DNA from: Pseudanabaena yagii GIHE-NHR1
Lineage (GTDB): Bacteria > Cyanobacteriota > Cyanobacteriia > Pseudanabaenales > Pseudanabaenaceae
Assembly (NCBI RefSeq): GCF_012863495.1
Contig: NZ_JAAVJL010000003.1
Location: forward strand, 310,001 to 374,000
Length of the DNA stretch: 64,000 bases
Direction: 5' to 3'
The notes under the pieces were generated by a model. That model was not told the DNA's origin, did not search any database, and saw only the letters and a program-made list of their open reading frames with translations. This document shows positions 43,889-51,771 of this stretch, piece after piece (the first letter of the stretch is position 1; the number at the start of each line of letters is the position of its first letter). The translations under genes were made by a program, and so were the position numbers.

Positions 43889-44695
43889 ATGTTCGGCTTT
43901 CTAAAACGCAAATTTCGCAAAAAAATCGCACGCATTGAAATTACAGGGGCGATCGGGGCAAGTACCAGAACCCGCGTTCTTGAAGCCCTTGAATTTGTTG
44001 AAGAAAACAAATTTCCTGCCCTCCTACTTCGCATCGATAGTCCTGGGGGAACCGTTGGCGATTCTCAAGAAATCTATGCAGCCCTCAAGCGTCTCAGAGA
44101 AAAGTCTAAGGTCAAAATAGTTGCCAGTTTTGGCAATATTTCCGCCAGTGGTGGCGTATATATCGGTGTTGGTGCAGATTACATTGTGTCTAATCCCGGA
44201 ACGATTACAGGTAGCATTGGCGTAATTTTACGTGGTAACAACATTGAAAAGTTACTCGATAAAATTGGCGTTTCCTTTAAAGTAATCAAATCAGGAACTT
44301 ACAAAGATATTCTCTCTTTTGATCGAGATATCACTGAAGAAGAGAGAGAAATCCTCCAATCACTAATTGATTCTAGCTATCACCAATTTGTGGAAACCGT
44401 TGCTGAAGGTCGCAAACTTAGCCCCGCCACTGTGCGTTCCTTTGCGGATGGACGAGTGTTTACAGGTGAGCAGGCTCTTACCCTCGGCTTAGTCGATCGC
44501 CTTGGTACCGAGGAAGATGCCAGAATTTGGGCATCGGAATTAGTAGGACTCGATCCTAAAAACACTAAGGTATTTACAATCAAGCCTCCCAAAACCTTTG
44601 CAAGTAAGTTTCTACCTAACGGATCAGAAAGTGCGATCGCCCGCTTGCAATTTGAAACGGAAACAAGTGGAATGCCGCTCTGGATGTGGCAATAA
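43889..44695 (+). CDS. sppA: Signal peptide peptidase SppA
   Basis: This 268-residue protein is the short SppA form (one domain). Key parts are LLLRIDSPGGTVGDSQEIY, the serine nucleophile segment GNISASGGVYIGVGAD, NPGTITGSIGVI, and SGTYKDILSFDRD with the catalytic lysine. The N-terminus FGFLKRKFRKK is basic without a clear long membrane helix, so it may be peripheral. It degrades cleaved signal peptides at the membrane; in cyanobacteria an SppA has also been linked to light-harvesting antenna turnover. It is a single-gene unit closed by a hairpin terminator. Confidence 0.92.
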   Translation: MFGFLKRKFRKKIARIEITGAIGASTRTRVLEALEFVEENKFPALLLRIDSPGGTVGDSQEIYAALKRLREKSKVKIVASFGNISASGGVYIGVGADYIVSNPGTITGSIGVILRGNNIEKLLDKIGVSFKVIKSGTYKDILSFDRDITEEEREILQSLIDSSYHQFVETVAEGRKLSPATVRSFADGRVFTGEQALTLGLVDRLGTEEDARIWASELVGLDPKNTKVFTIKPPKTFASKFLPNGSESAIARLQFETETSGMPLWMWQ

Positions 44696-44728
44696 ATTAA
44701 AAGGAGTGCAAAGCACTCCTTTTAATTT
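44694..44728. terminator. Perfect hairpin terminator of sppA, AAA triloop
   Basis: A 16-bp perfect stem (AAATTAAAAGGAGTGC) surrounds AAA and overlaps the stop codon region of sppA. T-rich ends on both sides fit intrinsic termination. Confidence 0.82.
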
Positions 44729-44880
44729 GAGTTTTAGTTGTGACCTAGATAACAGGTATTCGTGATTAGGATCGCTAGTTTAGTGAGATAGGGATCGCTA
44801 ATTATAAGCTTTTCAAGTCACAAGAAGAATTGGGAACTAGATGCACAATATATGAGTCGGTTTAAGGGAGGGTAAACCTT

Positions 44881-45099
44881 ATGACTCCTGTGCAACTAGA
44901 GAGAACTCAAAAGATGTTAACTGAACCCCAGTTTCGATTATTTTTTAGGCTTAGCAAAATGCGTGATTGGTTAGGAGAGCTATATTTAGAATTTATTTTG
45001 TCACAAGATGAAATTGAATATATCTACCATTCAGAGACGAATATTTGTAATCAAACAAATAAAGACCAAGATAAGCGATCGCCTTACTTAATGAGGTAA
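44881..45099 (+). CDS. Small hypothetical protein
   Basis: This 72-residue frame starts with ATG eight bases after a good Shine-Dalgarno-like GGGAGGG. It encodes MTPVQLERTQKMLTEPQFRL, mainly helical and mixed charge, with no membrane segment or known motif. No convincing frame competes on the other strand. It converges with the 566-residue gene. The ribosome-binding site is the main argument for it being real; function unknown. Confidence 0.55.
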   Translation: MTPVQLERTQKMLTEPQFRLFFRLSKMRDWLGELYLEFILSQDEIEYIYHSETNICNQTNKDQDKRSPYLMR

Positions 45100-45149
45100 T
45101 GATTATGTAGTCTTTAATTGCTGAAAATCCCCATTTATCAAATACTCTC

Positions 45150-46850
45150 TTAAAAACCGAGAGACTCTAAATCATCCAAAGTTACTAGGGAAGGATCGGG
45201 CACACTCACATCATTGAGAGCGATAGTATCCATATTGCCCAAGATTCGCTCTATCGTGATTGCGCCTAAATCTAAATTTGTTGAGTTCTCAGACAAAGAT
45301 TTTTTTTCTGAATCTAGTTGTTTCGCTGACTCATTCTTTTCATTATCTGAAGATTTGGCATCATCATTGAGAGCTTCTTCATCCATTAATAGTAGTAATT
45401 TATCTAGATTCTGTTTAGGAATTCTAGATTTAATGGCATTGATATCACTCTCCAACTCTGTAATATCTGATTTCAAAACCTGTGAATTATCTACTTTAAT
45501 AGATCGATCATCAAACCCAAAGTTATTAAATAAATCATCATCTAAATCTGTCGGCACAGTTTCATCATTCACCTGCTGAAGTATAGTCGGTTGCACAGCC
45601 GAAAATTCTTCACCTAAATCATCACCAAGATTCCCAATCTCAAATTCTTGATTACTACTAGTTGAGCGAGTACCCATAAACTCATCAAATAGTGAGTCGG
45701 AACCTTGAGAATCTGTATTTACTTCTGGAACAGTAGATGAAGATACTGGAGACGAGACTATTGGTGTCGAGTCTGGAAAATCATCAAATAGTGCATTGGC
45801 TGTAGTTGCCTCTAAGCTCGAACCCGATGCTGAAATTGGAGAAGTAGGTTCTGGAAAATCATCAAATAATGCATCTAATATGTCTGATTCTTTGCTAGAT
45901 GTTAGTTGTGAATCCTCTTGAGCCTTTAACGGAGATTCGACAATTTCAGAATTACTGGTCGAGTTAGCTTCAGGTGTGGATGTCTCTAAAACAGGATAAA
46001 TAATCGCTTGTGGTATAGAGGGTGACTCTGGTTGACGGGACTCTATAACAGGATAAGCATTAGACTGAGGTGGAGCTTCTTGTAAGTCTAGGGTAATGCC
46101 TTGGTGTTTAGTTTCTGGACTATCCTGATCTTGAGCAGGTTCTAAAAAGATTTTGGTAACAAGTCTAATTTTGGCTTTTTGCCATTGCTGCCCCGGTTGT
46201 AATATCGATAGATTGGTAATTACCTGATCGCCATGCTCATCAGTCTTGCTAGATTCGGCGATCGTATCTAGTAAACTCCGTAAATTGGGGTTGGAGGCAA
46301 CTGCGGCAAACAAAAAGCTAGGTTTACTAATTACTTGGATTAATTCCGTGAGTGTAGTTAAGCATCGGACAGTGCCAACATGCTCATCGGTAAATCGCAC
46401 AATAATGTCTTGATATTCTTGCAAGTTTTGCTGAATTTGCGACAACTTCTGTACTAGGATAACCCCTTTTGGATTACTGACAAGATTCATATTTTGATCT
46501 TGTACTAAATTTGCTGAGTTGGTAATTTGTGAATTTGTTAATGGTTTGCTGGGAGAGGGATCTAAGGAAAGTTCATGTTGCCAAGCTAAGTAATTATTAT
46601 CAGAGCGGTAGGTTAAGATTTTGACACGTTTGATTTGCTCAACTTGCAAAATCATCATGCCCCTTTGAATAATTGTAATTACCGCTTTTTGATTCGGTAT
46701 CTGTAGTGCTTGCAAAGAAATTTTGAGGCATTCCCCTTCCAGCTCAGCTTGAGCATGGATGCCTTTAGATTCTAGCGATCGATTTATCAAAGTAGCGATC
46801 GCTTGGGGATCACCTTTCTTTGCCAACTCCATAACGCTCAGTTGTGTCAT
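45150..46850 (-). CDS. Cyanobacterial protein with acidic low-complexity LFDDF repeats
   Basis: This 566-residue protein has an N-terminal region (about 1-95) of a kind found in cyanobacterial proteins (ELAKKGDPQAIATLINRSLE and a KRVKILTYR segment). A middle domain follows (about 125-230), then an acidic, serine-rich disordered tail. The tail repeats a short motif: ALFDDFPEP, ALFDDFPDS, SLFDEFMG and DLFNNFGFDD, and the protein ends SLVTLDDLESLGF. Such spaced hydrophobic-acidic motifs suggest multivalent binding. An antisense 121-codon open stretch at 45214-45579 is a shadow. Function unknown. Confidence 0.82.
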   Translation of the reverse strand: MTQLSVMELAKKGDPQAIATLINRSLESKGIHAQAELEGECLKISLQALQIPNQKAVITIIQRGMMILQVEQIKRVKILTYRSDNNYLAWQHELSLDPSPSKPLTNSQITNSANLVQDQNMNLVSNPKGVILVQKLSQIQQNLQEYQDIIVRFTDEHVGTVRCLTTLTELIQVISKPSFLFAAVASNPNLRSLLDTIAESSKTDEHGDQVITNLSILQPGQQWQKAKIRLVTKIFLEPAQDQDSPETKHQGITLDLQEAPPQSNAYPVIESRQPESPSIPQAIIYPVLETSTPEANSTSNSEIVESPLKAQEDSQLTSSKESDILDALFDDFPEPTSPISASGSSLEATTANALFDDFPDSTPIVSSPVSSSTVPEVNTDSQGSDSLFDEFMGTRSTSSNQEFEIGNLGDDLGEEFSAVQPTILQQVNDETVPTDLDDDLFNNFGFDDRSIKVDNSQVLKSDITELESDINAIKSRIPKQNLDKLLLLMDEEALNDDAKSSDNEKNESAKQLDSEKKSLSENSTNLDLGAITIERILGNMDTIALNDVSVPDPSLVTLDDLESLGF

Positions 46851-47079
46851 ACCCTATTCCCAATTGGCTACAAATTTCCCTAATGACTATCAGTTGAATA
46901 TCATCGTCTTGCAATTATTATGATTTTCTCATTGATATGGAGAATATTAAACCGCAAATTAACTCAACTATTAGGCTTTCCAATTTTCACAATGTAACTG
47001 ACAAATTTACAAATTTACGAATTTAGAGACAAATTTTAGCGTAATCTCGCAATGTAAGTTTGAAAACCTCAAATAGTGG

Positions 47080-47103
47080 CGTTGCTTTGCGCCACCACTA
47101 TTT
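47080..47103. repeat. Short hairpin adjacent to the 118-bp repeat
   Basis: AAATAGTGGCG-type stem: AATAGTGGCG and CGCCACCACTATT pair imperfectly around TTGCTTTG. It abuts the next repeat with 3 bases between. Confidence 0.5.
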
Positions 47104-47106
47104 AAT

Positions 47107-47224
47107 TAACGTCAGTTCGGGTTAAGCTGGCAAATTTTAAAAGCCTAAAAGTAAAAGCCTTGCGTAGCAAGGCTTTTACTTTTAGGCTTTGAGAGAGGGT
47201 TGGCTACGCCAACCCTCTCTCAAA
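47107..47224 (+). repeat. 118-bp double-hairpin repeat, copy 1
   Basis: The element starts TAACGTCAGTTCGGGTTAAG, then has two hairpins: AAAAGCCTTGC-GTA-GCAAGGCTTTT and GAGGGTTGGC-TAC-GCCAACCCTC. The second copy, at 52850-52967 in reverse orientation, has the same length and by my alignment differs at 7 positions. Both loops are GTA triloops when read on one strand. It lies between CP12 and the start of the 566-residue gene; with the neighbouring hairpins it accounts for most of the 502-base gap. Confidence 0.92.
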
Positions 47225-47261
47225 ATGCAAAGCACTGTATAAATAAATGACTGTGCCTCAA

Positions 47262-47298
47262 CAAAAGAGAGGCAACGCTTGGCGCTGCCTCTCTTTTG
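47262..47298. terminator. Hairpin downstream of CP12
   Basis: CAAAAGAGAGGCA pairs with TGCCTCTCTTTTG around an 11-base centre, about 55 bases after the CP12 stop. It may terminate CP12 transcription. Confidence 0.6.
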
Positions 47299-47352
47299 CG
47301 AATTTTGACAGAACATGCCTTGGGCATATCTTTTTTGGAGATGTTTGGATGA

Positions 47353-47574
47353 TTAATCTTCGTACAAACGGCATTCAGCAGCGTCAGGATTGTCATCGCA
47401 ATAAATTTCAAGGGAGTTTTTAGGCTTATCTTGCTTTTGGTGCGATGCTTCAGCTTGCAACTCTTCTACTGCATCCCATGCAGCAGCACATTCTTTAGAA
47501 TCAGTACCGCTAACTTCGCAGGTTTCTCTGGCTTGTTGGACTTCTTCTAGAATCTTTTCTTTAATATTGCTCAT
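47353..47574 (-). CDS. cp12: CP12, Calvin cycle regulatory protein
   Basis: This 73-residue protein has all CP12 hallmarks: an N-terminal cysteine pair (Cys19, Cys29), the core AAWDAVEELQAE, and the C-terminal pair in CDDNPDAAECRLYED (Cys59, Cys68). CP12 scaffolds GAPDH and phosphoribulokinase into an inactive complex in the dark, controlled by disulfide state. Length is standard. It is a single-gene unit about 120 bases from the quinone prenyltransferase gene. Identification is secure. Confidence 0.97.
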   Translation of the reverse strand: MSNIKEKILEEVQQARETCEVSGTDSKECAAAWDAVEELQAEASHQKQDKPKNSLEIYCDDNPDAAECRLYED

Positions 47575-47691
47575 GTATTTTTTTACTTTTACTATCTTTA
47601 ATCTAGATCCTAACAGACTTAAGGCTTGCTAGCCATCATACGTCAGGAGTAGGAAACTCACATTGCAATAGCGTTGCAATAGTTCAGAGAG

Positions 47692-48591
47692 TTAGCCAAT
47701 AATCCCTAGAGTGGATGGAATCATTCCCGCCAATATGATAAAGCCGATCCATACATTTTGACCAAACGCTTTTTGGTATAACTCGGTAGGAATTTCTGCT
47801 TGGCTTAGTCTGTTACATTGCCATATCCATATTACTCCTGCCGTCAAGCAAGCAAAGTAGTGTGTGTAACCGAGTTGCACCTCCCATCCTAGCCAAAGCA
47901 AGCTTCCGAGGGTAATCGCTAAAAATATTGCGATCGCAAATGTTACATATCTTCCAAAAAAGAGAGCACTAGAGTTAACTCCAACCTTGAGATCATCTTC
48001 GCGATCGCTCATAGCGTAAATTGTGTCAAATCCCATCGTCCAAGCAATTACCGCTAGCCATAATCCCCAAGCATAGCGATCCAGTCCACCTGTAACAGCA
48101 CTCCAAGGGATTAATACCGTAAATCCCCATGCAATTGACAGAACTAGTTGCGGTACTGGGAAAAAGCGCTTACAGGCAGGATAAATCGCAATCACAGGTA
48201 CAGCCGCAAAACAAAGTCCAAAACTGAGGGGATTTAAGTAGGTTGATAGTAAGAATGCACAGAGTCCTGAGACTAACAGAACAGCGATCCCCACTTGAAT
48301 CGATAGCGATCGCTCGGCGAGGGGACGATTTTTAGTGCGATCGACTTGTGGATCGATATCACGATCCCAGAGGTCATTGATGACACAACCTGCGGCGCTA
48401 GTTGCCAAGCTACCAAGGATGACTACGCCTAATAAATCTAAGGGAGGTAGTTGATGAATTGATTTGGCGGCCGCCACCGTTGCCCACAGCGCAGGCAACA
48501 TCAAAATCAGTCTGCCTGCGGGTTTATGCCAGCGCAAGAGCCGCACGATTTTCTGAAATGTTGATTCATTATTGGTGATGCCTGAGTTCAT
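47692..48591 (-). CDS. 4-hydroxybenzoate polyprenyltransferase (plastoquinone pathway)
   Basis: This 299-residue membrane protein has the first UbiA motif NDLWDRDIDPQVDRTKNRP and the second motif YAMSDREDDLKVGVNS, both typical of the quinone-type UbiA family, with about eight or nine helices. In cyanobacteria the homologue (Slr0926) attaches the polyprenyl tail to 4-hydroxybenzoate for plastoquinone. It differs clearly from the phosphoribosyl-type paralogue at 12.8-13.8 kb in both motifs. It stands alone, leftward, toward CP12. Confidence 0.93.
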   Translation of the reverse strand: MNSGITNNESTFQKIVRLLRWHKPAGRLILMLPALWATVAAAKSIHQLPPLDLLGVVILGSLATSAAGCVINDLWDRDIDPQVDRTKNRPLAERSLSIQVGIAVLLVSGLCAFLLSTYLNPLSFGLCFAAVPVIAIYPACKRFFPVPQLVLSIAWGFTVLIPWSAVTGGLDRYAWGLWLAVIAWTMGFDTIYAMSDREDDLKVGVNSSALFFGRYVTFAIAIFLAITLGSLLWLGWEVQLGYTHYFACLTAGVIWIWQCNRLSQAEIPTELYQKAFGQNVWIGFIILAGMIPSTLGIIG

Positions 48592-48630
48592 AGTAAATGC
48601 TTGCCAAGTTGGCTAAATGATAATTTTAGT

Positions 48631-48659
48631 GGTTGGTCGGCGCGAAGCATTGACCAACC
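48631..48659. repeat. Hairpin containing GCGAAGC centre
   Basis: GGTTGGTC pairs with GACCAACC around GGCGCGAAGCATT, which contains the GCGAAGC mini-hairpin core. It lies in the 221-base divergent gap upstream of the quinone prenyltransferase gene. Confidence 0.55.
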
Positions 48660-48812
48660 CAATCTCAATAGCGTGAGCTATTTCATATTTTAGGCAAAGT
48701 TGCTGATTACAAAACTTTTCATCATTGTTACGCTCATTTTGGGACTACGAGCATCTCTGTAGATAGCTAAAAGCAGAAACAGAAACAATTAGCAAAATCA
48801 CGAGGTTTTGAG

Positions 48813-49331
48813 ATGCAAGCAATTAATCAACATATTTCTGAATTTACTAAGAAGCCTATTTCTCCAAAGCCTTTGACTTCTTTATTGTTAGGGTTTTCGC
48901 TCTTTCTGCTTACTGGTATATGTGGGGGCAGAGCTACAGCCGAAACCTTAGTCACTGGATTGACCGATGAGTTAACTAATGACAAAACCTGTGAGGGGAC
49001 AGGTGGAACTATTGCCTATGCAGAAACCAAGGACTACTCCTTGTATATTTGTGCTGACATTAAGAATCCTTCACAGCCAAAACATTATCGCAGTGTGAAT
49101 AAAAATGGTACTCCGGGGATAAAACTTACTGCTAAGACCTATAACCCAAATCAAGGTACTTACTTTGAGTTTCACAATGGTGATTATGTCTATATGCTGC
49201 AAATTCCCTCCGAGACGATTAAAAAGCCTGTGCTAATGGTTGAGTTTCCTGATGGTTCGGGATATGAGCAGCAAATAACCCGTTTTTTAATGCGTAGTGA
49301 GTCGCGATCGCCTGTTTCTGTCAGTAAATAA
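48813..49331 (+). CDS. Secreted/periplasmic protein of unknown function
   Basis: This 172-residue protein has a signal peptide-like N-terminus: a charged start, a hydrophobic segment LTSLLLGFSLFLLTGICGG, and a likely cut near RATAE (about residue 43). The mature part is small, with two cysteines (TCEG, YICAD) that could form a disulfide, and a beta-rich look. I do not recognise the family. It is a single gene, ended by a hairpin, before a tRNA gene. Confidence 0.75.
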   Translation: MQAINQHISEFTKKPISPKPLTSLLLGFSLFLLTGICGGRATAETLVTGLTDELTNDKTCEGTGGTIAYAETKDYSLYICADIKNPSQPKHYRSVNKNGTPGIKLTAKTYNPNQGTYFEFHNGDYVYMLQIPSETIKKPVLMVEFPDGSGYEQQITRFLMRSESRSPVSVSK

Positions 49332-49360
49332 CAAGGCGGCACTGAGTACTGCCTTGTTAT
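49328..49360. terminator. Hairpin terminator after the secreted protein gene
   Basis: ATAACAAGGC pairs with GCCTTGTTAT around a 13-base loop, overlapping the stop region. The T tract is short, so strength is uncertain. Confidence 0.65.
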
Positions 49361-49389
49361 TTAAAATATGCTAGTATATATAGCCTATT

Positions 49390-49462
49390 GGGGAATTAGC
49401 TCAGTTGGTAGAGTGCTGCGATCGCACCGCAGAGGTCAGGGGTTCGAGCCTCCTATTCTCCA
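49390..49462 (+). tRNA. tRNA-Ala, anticodon CGC
   Basis: The acceptor stem GGGGAAT pairs with ATTCTCC (one G-U). The D arm is GCTC-AGTTGGTA-GAGT, the anticodon stem CTGCG/CGCAG with loop ATCGCAC (anticodon CGC, reading GCG alanine codons), and the T arm AGGGG-TTCGAGC-CTCCT. The discriminator is A and the CCA end is not encoded. The D stem ends in a G-U and the T stem has one G-U, so it is slightly weaker than usual. Anticodon stem and loop contain a HIP1 octamer. Confidence 0.93.
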
Positions 49463-49543
49463 TTTTTTCCCAACTATTTATAGTTAGTTATCCAAGCGTA
49501 GATTCAGATGATTAGTGTAAACACAATCATGCTTACAGTTAAT

Positions 49544-50593
49544 CTATCCAATTAAAGTCAATTGATCGTATAGAGCTTGGTTTTGTTCGTCAGTGCCAAC
49601 AGTAATTCGCAATTTATCAGCCAGTCCTGCTTGATTGAAATAGCGCACTAAAATACCAGATTCTTTGAGCTTTAAATAAATCTCTTCAGCATTGCCCTTG
49701 GGAGGAGTAGCGAGGACAAAATTACCGTAAGACCTTGGGACTGTATAGCCAATATTCTTTAGATCGTGGATGAGACGAGATCGCGAAGTTTTAACTTTAT
49801 TGGCATTAGCATTTTTATATTCTTGATCTCGCATTGCAGCAGTACCCACAGCGATCGCAACAGCATCAATGTTATAGCTATCTTTAACCTTAAATAGCCC
49901 TGACAAGAGCTTGGGATTAGCAATACCAAAGCCTAAGCGCAAACCTGCCAAGGAATAGCCCTTCGATAAAGTGCGTAATACGATCACATTGTCAAATTCC
50001 TGCACCAAGGGCAAAGCTGAATATTCAGCAAAATCCACATAGGCTTCATCGATCGCCACAATACCTGAGACTTGTTGCGCCAATTTGCGTAAATCTTCGA
50101 GAGATACAGAGTGACCTGATGGACTATTGGGCGAAGCAATAAAAGTTACAGCACCATTGGCGGCGACGAGTTGCTCAATGGGTAATTCAAAATTTTCCCC
50201 ATAAGGGACTTCTACGGTCTCCGATGGTTGCATTGCTGCTAGGGTGCGGTAAAGCACGTAAGTTGGCATCGGATAAACCACCTTGCGATCGCGTCCTTCA
50301 GCACAAGCCCTGATCAAAATATTTAAAACATCATCGCTGCCATTGCCAACAATTACCCAATCCTTAGGCACACCAATAGCTTCACTCACCGCTTGACAAA
50401 ATTCATGAGCAAAGGGATCGGGATAGCGTCGTAAAGAGTCACTATCAATAGTTTGCAAAGCAGCGATCGCTTTGGGTGAAGGGGGATAGGGATTTTCGTT
50501 AGTATTCAGTTTAATAACTTTGATCCCCGACTTGGGTTGTTCCCCAGGAACATAGCCAGTCATTGCATCAATAGCAGGGCGGAAGTAGCTCAT
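49544..50593 (-). CDS. hisC: Histidinol-phosphate aminotransferase
   Basis: This fold-type I PLP enzyme has NTNENPYPPSP near its N-terminus, GNGSDDVLNIL, the pyridine-binding DEAYVDF and the Schiff-base lysine in RTLSKGYSLAGLR. It converts imidazole acetol phosphate to histidinol phosphate in histidine synthesis. I choose the ATG at 50593 (MSYFRPAI, 349 residues); the open frame continues 15 codons upstream to a TTG, but that stretch lacks family similarity. It is preceded by a TIR element and the RbcR gene. Confidence 0.93.
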   Translation of the reverse strand: MSYFRPAIDAMTGYVPGEQPKSGIKVIKLNTNENPYPPSPKAIAALQTIDSDSLRRYPDPFAHEFCQAVSEAIGVPKDWVIVGNGSDDVLNILIRACAEGRDRKVVYPMPTYVLYRTLAAMQPSETVEVPYGENFELPIEQLVAANGAVTFIASPNSPSGHSVSLEDLRKLAQQVSGIVAIDEAYVDFAEYSALPLVQEFDNVIVLRTLSKGYSLAGLRLGFGIANPKLLSGLFKVKDSYNIDAVAIAVGTAAMRDQEYKNANANKVKTSRSRLIHDLKNIGYTVPRSYGNFVLATPPKGNAEEIYLKLKESGILVRYFNQAGLADKLRITVGTDEQNQALYDQLTLIG

Positions 50594-50691
50594 AGCAAGA
50601 AGGTGAAAACTTAAGTCAGGTCTACCATTGTATCGCAATTGCCATAACGCTTATCACGCTTTGCCCCCATCGAAAAGTAATAAGTAGCTAG

Positions 50692-50775
50692 GCGTAAATC
50701 ATTTGTAGATTTTTGGGTTTGTGGAAGCACACCCCTTCGGGGTGTGCTTCCACAAACCATTTTAGGATTTCTATA
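50692..50775 (-). repeat. Palindromic TIR element, copy 2
   Basis: Read on the minus strand this matches the element at 5012-5102: TATAG-AATCCTAAA, then GTTTGTGGAAGCACA, a GAA triloop, the complementary arm, and CCCAAAAATCTACAAATGAT. The match stops just after ATTTA, so this copy lacks the terminal CTATA end. It lies between hisC and the end of rbcR. Confidence 0.88.
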
Positions 50776-50820
50776 TTCAGAATTATGTGGCGCGGTTTCA
50801 CCGCGCCACATAATTCTGAA
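50776..50820. terminator. Perfect 21-bp hairpin with TTC triloop, downstream of rbcR
   Basis: Arms 50776-50796 and 50800-50820 are exact complements (TTCAGAATTATGTGGCGCGG and on) around TTC. It starts 6 bases after the rbcR stop and directly abuts the preceding repeat. Confidence 0.85.
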
Positions 50821-50825
50821 AACCC

Positions 50826-51752
50826 TTATGGCTTGTCTCGAAAAATTGGCAAGACCTCGTTACAAAAGGCTTCCGTTGCCTTGGAGCGATAACGATTTGG
50901 ATTCCGAATTTGTAAGAGCATTCGCTTGATGACCACCCCATCAATCCTCATTTGCTTTAAAGCCCCCATTTGCAACTCTTTTTCGATCGCAGTTACCGAC
51001 AAAAATGCTGCTCCCAACCCTGCCTGCACCGCATTTTTAATCGCCTCAATCGAATTTAGCTCCATCGCGATCTCTAACTGTCTTGGATCTACCCCACTAT
51101 CCAATAAGACGCGATCAATTGCCTTACGAATGGTTGATTGTGAATCAAGGGTAATAAATTGCATCTTGTATAGCTCATCAATAGGCAAGGCTTCCACCTG
51201 TGCCAACGCATGAGAAGTTGGTAGAATTAGCGCTAGCTCATCTTCAGCGTAGGGTGTAATCTCTAAAGAATCCAGCAAATCCGCAGGAATTTCACCTCCA
51301 ATAATTGCCAAGTCTACCTGTCCATTCGCAACACTCCATGCCGTTCGCCTTGTAGAATGAACATGGAGTTGCACCGAGACTTCAGGGTATTTCTTACGAA
51401 ATAAGCCAATCATCTGCGGCATTAGATAGGTTCCAGTCGTCTGACTAGCACCTATAATGAGAGTCCCACCATTGAGATTTTGTAAATCATCAATGGCGCG
51501 GCAAGTTTCCTGACAAAGGCTTAAAATGCGATCGCCATAGGAAAGTAGCAACTGTCCTGCCTCCGTCAACTGTGCTCTTCGGCCCCCGCGATCGAACAAA
51601 GGTACATCTAGCTGTCGTTCTAGATGTTGGACTTGCAAGCTAACGGCGGGTTGGGATACATAAAGGCTATCGGCGGCGCGTTTAAAGCTACCTTCAGCAG
51701 CGATCGCCTTGAGAATGCGTAATTGGTCTAGGGTGAACGGTATGTCGATCAT
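50826..51752 (-). CDS. rbcR: LysR family regulator, RbcR/Ycf30-like
   Basis: This 308-residue LysR protein has an N-terminal HTH ([20 protein letters not shown], and [16 protein letters not shown]) and a substrate-binding domain starting [21 protein letters not shown]. The sequence resembles the cyanobacterial/plastid RbcR (Ycf30) group that controls Rubisco operon genes. Other LysR paralogues (NdhR, CmpR) are possible, but the N-terminus [11 protein letters not shown] fits RbcR best. The next gene is divergent with only 19 bases between start codons, so their promoters must lie inside the opposing coding regions or overlap. Confidence 0.85.
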   Translation of the reverse strand: MIDIPFTLDQLRILKAIAAEGSFKRAADSLYVSQPAVSLQVQHLERQLDVPLFDRGGRRAQLTEAGQLLLSYGDRILSLCQETCRAIDDLQNLNGGTLIIGASQTTGTYLMPQMIGLFRKKYPEVSVQLHVHSTRRTAWSVANGQVDLAIIGGEIPADLLDSLEITPYAEDELALILPTSHALAQVEALPIDELYKMQFITLDSQSTIRKAIDRVLLDSGVDPRQLEIAMELNSIEAIKNAVQAGLGAAFLSVTAIEKELQMGALKQMRIDGVVIKRMLLQIRNPNRYRSKATEAFCNEVLPIFRDKP

Positions 51753-51771
51753 AGAAGCAGCGTGAGAAAAG

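Noticed and set aside
45214-45579. 121-codon rightward frame
   Set aside because: It is antisense to the serine/acid-rich tail of the 566-residue protein; low-complexity coding sequence often leaves open antisense frames.
46851-47352. Possible CRISPR array in the hairpin-rich gap
   Set aside because: The repeats here are palindromic elements of different sequence and spacing; there are no regular direct repeats with unique spacers, and no cas genes in the window.
50594-50638. N-terminal extension of HisC to the TTG at 50638
   Set aside because: The added 15 residues lack similarity to HisC starts; the ATG at 50593 (MSYFRPAI) fits the family.
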